Below are positions 56,263-64,000 of a stretch of DNA of 64,000 nucleotides, piece by piece. Position 1 is the first letter of the stretch, and each line of letters begins with the position of its first letter. Source of the stretch: Syngnathus acus (lineage: Eukaryota; Chordata; Actinopteri; Syngnathiformes; Syngnathidae). The stretch spans positions 7,496,501-7,560,500 of the forward strand of contig NC_051094.1 in the NCBI RefSeq assembly GCF_901709675.1, read 5' to 3'. The notes beneath the pieces are model-generated. The model searched no databases, was not told where the DNA came from, and was given only the letters and a program-made list of their open reading frames with translations. Made by a program: the position numbers and the translations under genes.

Positions 56263-59200
56263 CTAGGGGTGTCGATAAAGAAAACAGAAAGGTTAATACG
56301 ACGGTCCCTTGATGAGCCAACAGCTTGAATAGTAGCCTCTACTGTTTTGGATCGAATTTCTGTTGGCTTGATCGGACTCTCTGCTAGAGGGGGTATTGAC
56401 CAAACATTTGTGAACAAAGGACTTTGAATTCTTTGTAAGGTGTCTGCATTTGAGTTTCGTTGCAGACTGTTTAGTTGGGTTCTAAATTGGGATCAAATGG
56501 TAATCATTTATATTGTTGTGTTTTAACGCTTTACATTACTTTAATGGTTTTGTACTTCTGAATTAATGTTAAAAAATGAGATGCGTGAGGTGCATCAGCA
56601 ACTGAATGTTTATTTCCATACTCGTAAAAATTGAATATTTACGATGGAGTGTTTCTCTTGAGGGCCTGATTTACGAAGATCCCAGCTGAACACGAGTGTA
56701 GTGCACAAGCATGTATGTGTGGAGTTGCCTAACTCATTTTCGTGAGTGGCTGACCGTCAGCTACTCTTTATATTGTAGATGTAGCTGCCAATACCAAATA
56801 CCATGTTGTATCACATGACCTTTGTCAACAAAAGTTATGTTTCCTGGCAAGATCCAGTTGGCCACCACTAAGCAATAAAGTGCACACAATCTATATTATG
56901 TTTTACAGTAACACCTAACTATATGATTTCTGTGGCTATGAAACAAAGCATGAAGAGTGCACTCAATGCGTATCATTGTCAATGGACTCTTAAATAGCCC
57001 TTTGTTCTCTCAGTTTTATTGTAACAGATGCTAGGCAATGCACTTGGCATTCACAGCATGTTTTGGTGGTTCAATAATGCTTAGCAATGCTACAAATTGC
57101 ATTGCTGAATAACAATAGCTCACTGAAATTTTTATGGAATTCCAGAAATGTTTACCCGAGCGCAAATGTTTGCCAGCGCTATGTTATTCTGCCTTTTAGA
57201 CACAGGATTGAAAGATGCAAAATCAGCCAGCACAATTCATCTCAGGTTTGATAAATCACATAGCAGAAGCTAAATAATCTATTTGAGCATCTTCCGCTCA
57301 TGATGCGTAACATGAACTGCACGGTAATATTGCTGTTTTAGGAATCAACTCAGGTTCCTTTTCTATTTTCAGGAGCAGTCAAATTATTGCCTGGTATTAG
57401 CCATGCAAGCATTTAATAAATCAGGCCTTTAAAGAGCTCAAGGCAAAAACAAATGTTTTATGATAGTGATAGTTTGGACTCATACATTAAATATTATCAC
57501 AAATACGTGTAACGGATCTCAATGGGGAACTCTGTTTCAAAGTCAACCAAATCAAATGTTTAAAAAGAGCAGCTTGCAACCACACATAAAAACTACAAAC
57601 AAGTGAAAAGCTGCTTAATTCCTTCGTGAATAATTGATATAACCAATTTTCATTATTATTAAACGCAAAGGAAACATGAAGGCTAACCAACACATTACTG
57701 ACAACACCGCAGACATTTCTGGAATTGCCGTAGAGCCTCTGTTCCATTTGAGGGCAGTGTTGTTCCACGATATCCCATCCCCGAGTCCAGAACACCAAAG
57801 TGGGCTGTCAGACTCATCGTGGCTAACATTAATATGTCTTGCAGCACAGCAAGAGTACACCGCCACAATGTCATTATGCAGCCTAGCCTTAGTCCAGCAA
57901 TTGATAGCTTCAGAGAGAATACAGCTCAGAGGTTGATGGGGTCCCTCTGCTAGCCTTCAGCTTATGATTTTAGTGGGTCATTCTTGCTTGGGTGCAAATG
58001 GATGCACGCACGCACACACACACGTTACATGCATTCTCAACCTCTGTTTGGTCCCAACTGAGTGCTTAAAAAAGGATGATGTAGAGTGCAGGCGAGGAGA
58101 GAGACAAAAAAGAAGAAGGGCAAATTGGGAAAGCAAAGACAATGCTGCGTCTCATCATACCAGCACAAAAACATGCGTTACTGGCAAAATAACAACCTCC
58201 GATACTCACAAATAAAGGGGGTTAGAGGGACGATTATAAAGTTAACGACCCAGACATATGTGATTTGTACATTGCGACAGATGTTGTGGAATTTCCTTGA
58301 GGAGGAAGAACCTTTGCGCAAATCCAGTGACAGCCAGCTGACAACAATGACAGTGAACGTCCCTCATCTTTATCAGGAACACACAAGATGGCTAGGCATC
58401 AAGTCATGCAAATGAGCCTCACAGATGCTTTACATAATTCATTTCCTCCACAATAGCTGGAGAAACAGGGCCCATTAGATTGTGAATCGGCTAAAAAGTT
58501 TTAGCAGGACAACAATGTCACTGTCGTTCAGGGATCATTCTTTTATTACATCCTGGACCCATGTGAGAAAAAAGTTATTTAAAATGCATGCTGAGACTGG
58601 AAATGAGAGGATAACTGCTTTAACCCAACCACCCCTAAGCATATTGGACAATGTTCCAATGTGAATTGACCTCAACTACCTTGTGTTAGATATCATTCCA
58701 ATTAATGGAGGACTCCCACTTTGATGAGAGACAATCCTTGAAAGTTTTGCCAAGGTCAGCTGAAAATGAGAAAGAACCTCATTTTAACTTGTTTGGACAA
58801 GTCAACGGTGATGTCACCTGGGCTTTTTAAGATGGCAATAAAAAAAGGCCCTCTTTTCCCATCTCTGTAAAAGTCAAAAACGGTGGTAAAGGGGAAGACA
58901 GATGGCTTTTCATAGCGAGTATATTCAAGCCTTTCCCCAAACTTTGGGATCCAAAGTTTGTCAAACTTATTATGTATCTGTCAACAACATATGCTATACA
59001 TACAGAATGTGCTGGAAATGTTCCAGGACTAGTGTCAAGAATCGGCCACAAAGATGTATTAAGTGGATAATTGATCTCACTAAACCTAATGCTGACAAAT
59101 GGAAAATTTACCAGCAGTAAAATTGGGTAAACCCTAAAAAAATAATACATAAGAAAAAATAAATGGATAAAATGTCTTCATACAAAGAGAAAAATGAACG

Positions 59201-62200
59201 ACTATGAATTGATTTATGTGGGGGGCTTATTCCAGGAAGCTAGTGATTTGTGATCCATTTGAGGATAAAAGCATATACTTAATAAATGTCAACATGTTGG
59301 CATTTCAAGTTGAAAAGGGTACAACAACAACAAAGAATAACGAATAAGGCTTCTTGATGATCAAAAACATAAGGAAGATAAATCCCCTACGGTCTTTCCA
59401 TTAACAGCTGATAGGGGCCGAAAGATGTGACTTGACTAAGCTGCAGTAACTTTGAGGGGCTAAAAGTGCATTTGCAATGGAGTGCCGTAGCTCTTCCCTT
59501 TAATATGATGTTGTCTGCCCATGGCGCTCATCATCCATCATTTGATACTACGCAATTGTCCTGTAAGATCACCTGAGCCCATTTAACAAAATCCATCATG
59601 AAAGTCTTTTTTGCAGTTTCTTAAGAACGTACTTCATGGAAACTTGGCAGGGTTACTAAGAACATACTCGTATTTTCTGTTTCCATTCAACATAGGACGT
59701 GGTTATTTTGCAGGATATTTTCTTTGGACATGCTTGAACATTTGAAAAGAATAAAAGCACTGTACAACAAATCGTGATTTTGCCAAAAGAGACTTTTACA
59801 TTTTTCGGAATAAAGCTGTTTAGTAAAAGTTTCAGATGTAGTGAAATACTTAAGTTTTAATTCAAGTACCAATTGACATTGGAATGCTGATGCGCATCTG
59901 TGACAACATCTGAAATAACTATAATAGTTTAATGTATTCTTTGTCGATTTAAAAAAAAAAAAGAAAAAAAAAGAATCATTTTGAAACTCAAAATAGCGGT
60001 CACCGTTGTTCTTCATTTATCCGGAGCCTGTGGCTGACAGGCGGGATAAAAGGCCACTGTGCAGCAGTCTGACAAAAACATGGCTCGAGTCAAAGGTTTC
60101 CCGTGGTACACCATCTGTCTCTATCGCTAATTTGGCTGGAGCTGTCTCACTGAAATATGCCTTAGCCCCAAAACACACAACCACACATACTTTTTTGTGG
60201 TGTCACAAATGACAATAGCGATGCGAATTTCCACTCGGGGCCTGGGGATTCAACATGTAAATTATTCAGAAACAATGGCAATGTGAGAAAATATTAGAAT
60301 TGTGTTCTTGTGAATAACCAAAGTATGAGCAGGGACATTTGTGTCACTATTTTCAGTCTTTGATGATCGTCCAATAGAAATTGATCAGAATTGATATTGC
60401 GGCCGATTAACGCTCTGATGCAACATGTGGATCGTCATTATTACAATTTTGGGGTTTATTTGTGTTCATTTGAGTCATACAAAATATACAGTATTTGGCC
60501 TCAATTTCAAAGTAATAGTTAACGAGTCGATCTACGAAAAGTTCAATTTACAAAAAGCCTCTCGGAATACATTGTGTTTACATATCTTGGTGACTTATAA
60601 AAGAAAACAGACAGAAACACCATTTAGCACGATTACCAATTTACAAAATTCATAACCGTCAGAGGCTGGGATCTGATATAATTTCTAGTTTTTGTGTTTG
60701 CTTTTACGGTTTTGGCAATCAAAATCACAACAAGGTGACTATTTTCTTCACAAAAGTAGCGGTGCTTCCCTTCTCTTGCCTCCAGCTAACACCGTGATGT
60801 CATCATGGCGTAAGCCGTAAAGGGGTGCATTCATCTATACATAGTTGTCACCTTTAGTTCTTCACCTCTGAGTGTCATATCATTGGAAATTCCGCAACAC
60901 ACTCATTCAAGTATACATTTCCATGGTCTCAATGTCAATGTTAGTCTGATGCATTAGGGGATTAGCTTTTCGTGTGCAGATTAAATGGGATTTCGAGTAA
61001 GTGTCAGTTGACCTGCGTGTGCATTTTCACATTTTAATGGTCAGCAGCTACATAAACAATACATAAGCGCATGCGTGTATGGGAATGTGCTCCTGAAACA
61101 GCTGTTGTGTGTGTCTGTGTGTGTAATACGTGATCACCTTGCTTTAAGATCGTTGACTTTGACTGGGAAGATCTATAATGACTTTAACACTCCCACTGGA
61201 TGTTAAAAGCAAATGAGGAGAAGGTAGCCCGCCTGGCGGAGGGGGCAAATGTCCGCCTTACGAGCGTGTCAGTTTGTGTGTGTGTGCGCTTCAGGTCCCC
61301 GACACTTCGCTCTCGCTCTCTGCAGTGGCGGACTGGATGTTACCATGGCAACTTGAGGCCAGCAGCCTTGATGGCGGGGTGATCACGCATTATTAATTGA
61401 GTCGAGCGGGTAGGTGGGTGGGAGACAAGGGAGGGTGGTGGAAAAGGAAATGACAAATAGTGTATGATAGGGTGTCAATGTTTTTAGAGTGTGTCAGCTG
61501 CTATCATCATTATGGTTTGAGATTGAAGCTATATTAAGATTCGTATGTCAAACAAATTGGCAAAGCCAATTTGACTTTGTGCCAGTCAGTGTCGACAAAA
61601 AAAAAAAGAATATTGTTAGAATTGAACAACAATAGGAGGCCTGCACAACTAAAAGTGTGTTTTTAAAAAGCAGGTTGGAATATCATCAATATCCATTTGA
61701 AATTTTTCACCTCAGAATAAAAAACGTATTCCTCGGTAACATGCAGATGAGTTTGTCGATCATGCATCAGGTGGGACAGTTGAGAGCCTTTCAAAAGTGC
61801 TTCGACATACTCGTAACTGTTCCCGCAAGAGGCGATGAGCCTCAAAGTGTCGTCACGCTGCCGCACTACGACCGCCACTGCAAAATATCCCTGCGGCAGC
61901 TACATTCTCTTTTCTCGATGACTTTTGCCTCGCACGCCTCCTCGACGGCGGCAAACAATTCTCCGCCAGAGACAGTGGAAGTGGGAAGTCGCCGTGAGGT
62001 GAGAGGTGGAGGGGGAGTGATTGGAGTGACTCATAGGACATGATGGAATATAGAGTAAGAAATTGAGAGTAGGTTCTGTCGAGATCGAGGTCTGACAACA
62101 AAATCAGGCGGCGTGGAAAGTAGGTGGCGAGGGAGAGAAGACAAAAGGATGAAATGGACAAACAGAAGAGGCGTGGAGAATAAAATGAGCTGAGAGGAGG

Positions 62201-64000
62201 TAGAAGATGAGTGCAGTAGATGGACATGAAGTGCGGAAATGAGTTTGTTTACTCTGAGAGGAACGTGTGACTGTCAGCTCCTTAGATGAGAACAACACTG
62301 GGCTGACAGCTCACTTACCGGCTTAACGCTGACATCATCACCTGGTCTGTATTGTGTAAAAAATTCATCTTTGGAAACGAATATCATTTCTTTTTGGGTG
62401 GGGGGGGGGGCTGTGTCTGGAGGCAGATGGGCATAAAACTGCATTTTGAGTTCAAATCTCCTGTGAGTGAGTTATTGGGCTTTCATGATAAGCAAAAGTT
62501 GAGTGGATATCTCTATTTCTGAACCAATGATTCGATACACTGGTAAAATATTGAGAGTTGAGAATATCAACTGTGCCTGTGTTTGTCTTTGAAGGGACAT
62601 TCATATGTTGGATGTATTGCACCGTGACGTGGGGACATTTCTTTCAAGCACTTATGGCAAATGGTATTGGTCTACTTGACGACGTGAATTCCATCACAAA
62701 CGGGTGGCTTGAATTGCTTCCGTACCACTTTTCTCAACAAGCTGGAAAGATCGGCAATTTCAGGGTTATTAGTTTTATTTATTTTCTCCTCGCATACAGT
62801 AATTGCGCTGAAGTAGCGTTCGAGGTAGCCAGAGTTTTTTTTTTTTTTGCTCATCCTGGTCAGACGACCATCATTGGATTGAAGAGCATGAAGGAGGAGG
62901 CTTGCAGGAGAAATGTATCTTCTCTGGTTTTTCTTTTTTTTTTTAATTAACTTGTCTGTAATTGGATCTGGGAGTTGGAAGGATGGTTCTGTCATTTCAA
63001 AGACAACACAGGTTCCTGTCCTAGAACAATGGGTTTTTTGCCTTTTGATATTGTATCGTTTCAGGCTTAGTGTGCGCCATAAGAGCCAAGACGAGGAGCT
63101 CGATCAGGGAAGATTTCTCCTTTGAAAGAGATTAACCATGAAATTATGATCATGGTCTTTACTGTTATGTGACCCGCATTCATCTGAGAATAAGTCAATA
63201 TCGCACATCCTCAATGGGGTTGTTTAATGGACTGTGGCTAGCGGAGTCTCTCGATCACACATTGGTCTTGCTGTTGAATGCGCGAGCCTTTGAAAATGGC
63301 CAGTTAACTGTCGCTTTCACGCAATGAAATCAGGAGCATTGTTCTCAAAAATCGAGCGAGAGCGAGCGTTTGTACCCTCCGGCTCACAAACCGGGCTATG
63401 CCGAAATTCTCTAAACAACTGTGGTCACTCATTGGTACCGTGTTCTCTAACGAATTCCAATATAGGCTGAAGTGAGACGTAAACACAGTTGGTGCCTGAT
63501 TACAACAATGTTTGTCACATTTCATTGTTTCCCCAGGAGCAATTCTAAACTTTTACAACAAAAGAAAAAACACAAACCTTGTTCACAACTTCCTTGACTA
63601 CAAGACTAAATTGTTCATTTGATGAATTACAAAGTATTTTATTATTTAAATCTGTACGGGGTGAATGAATACCAAATAGATTTTTTTTTTGTACCACAAG
63701 GTAAAATGAGTCAAAATATCTGTTAGTGAAAGTGAACTGCATCATTTTGTTGATTTGTCCAGCACAGCAGCGGGTCTGTGTGTTCTCATCAAGAGCGGCA
63801 AGATCAATTAATAAAAAGAGGCTCATCTTATTCAAACATTTGGCTTGTTTTTTGGGGATAAAAGCCGGAAGAACAAAGCTGAAGCACAGCCGCACGTCAA
63901 TAGACGTCAAGACTTTCAGCACATTTAGCTTTTGATCAAGATTCATTTCTGGTGCCAAATGTTACTCACTTTAATGACCATACTTGTATGAAGACATGTT
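56263..64000 (-). other. grid2 intron, continuing past the window edge
   Basis: No exon of the grid2 ligand-binding domain was recognised on the minus strand, and no independent gene on either strand. A perfect RFX X-box palindrome lies at 61339-61352 and a 23-base palindrome at 58938-58960. Short A/T homopolymers occur at ~59950, ~62835 and ~62932. Confidence 0.4.
61339..61352. promoter_or_regulatory. RFX X-box palindrome
   Basis: GTTACCATGGCAAC matches the symmetric RFX consensus (GTNRCC-N-RGYAAC) at all positions, in a GC-rich patch of the grid2 intron. Confidence 0.5.

Overview
This window is nuclear DNA from a ray-finned fish, most likely an acanthomorph (percomorph-type) teleost. The protein-coding genes are vertebrate and split by short GT-AG introns, some under 100 bp. 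The dispersed repeats are teleost-type: tRNA-derived SINEs with A/B boxes, hAT-like fragments, and AAAT, AAAC, CTTT and GAGT microsatellites. The gene order smarcad1 - atoh1 - grid2, all in one orientation, is the block found in other vertebrates (human 4q22). I cannot name the species.

Left part (1-10 kb), plus strand: an intronless, polyadenylated linker-histone H1 gene with an unusually arginine-rich tail (858-1463). It is followed by two membrane-attack-complex/perforin (MACPF) genes in tandem: mpeg1/perforin-2 (2846-5728, two coding exons, a young SINE in its intron) and a perforin-1-like gene (7334-9486, four coding exons plus a 5' noncoding exon). The perforin-1-like gene carries a one-base frameshift in its third coding exon.

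Centre-left (10.7-19.2 kb), minus strand: a complete 25-exon smarcad1 (SNF2-family chromatin remodeller, 1075 codons). Every splice phase closes. One exon pair has been tandemly duplicated together with adjoining intron sequence.

Centre (19.8-39 kb): a gene-poor stretch between the smarcad1 promoter and the 3' side of atoh1. It holds repeats, a decayed ~61-bp-period tandem array of about 16 units (32035-33590), and several GC- or E-box-rich segments that are reasonable candidates for atoh1 enhancers. atoh1 (39155-40924, minus) encodes a 292-residue bHLH factor and has an intron inside the coding sequence.

Right part (41-64 kb): after a repeat-bearing spacer comes the 3' end of grid2 (glutamate receptor delta-2, minus strand). 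The last coding exon (PDZ-ligand C terminus GTSI) is at 47269-47724 and the penultimate exon (last transmembrane segment) at 56025-56262. The rest of the gene runs off the right edge. The intron between them holds an unassigned segment with strong coding periodicity, ending in a stop and in phase with the upstream exon (49941-50222). It is a candidate alternative 3' terminal exon and the most novel item here.

The genes do not form a single pathway. The left part is immune (MACPF pore formers), and the remainder is the conserved chromatin/neurodevelopment block.
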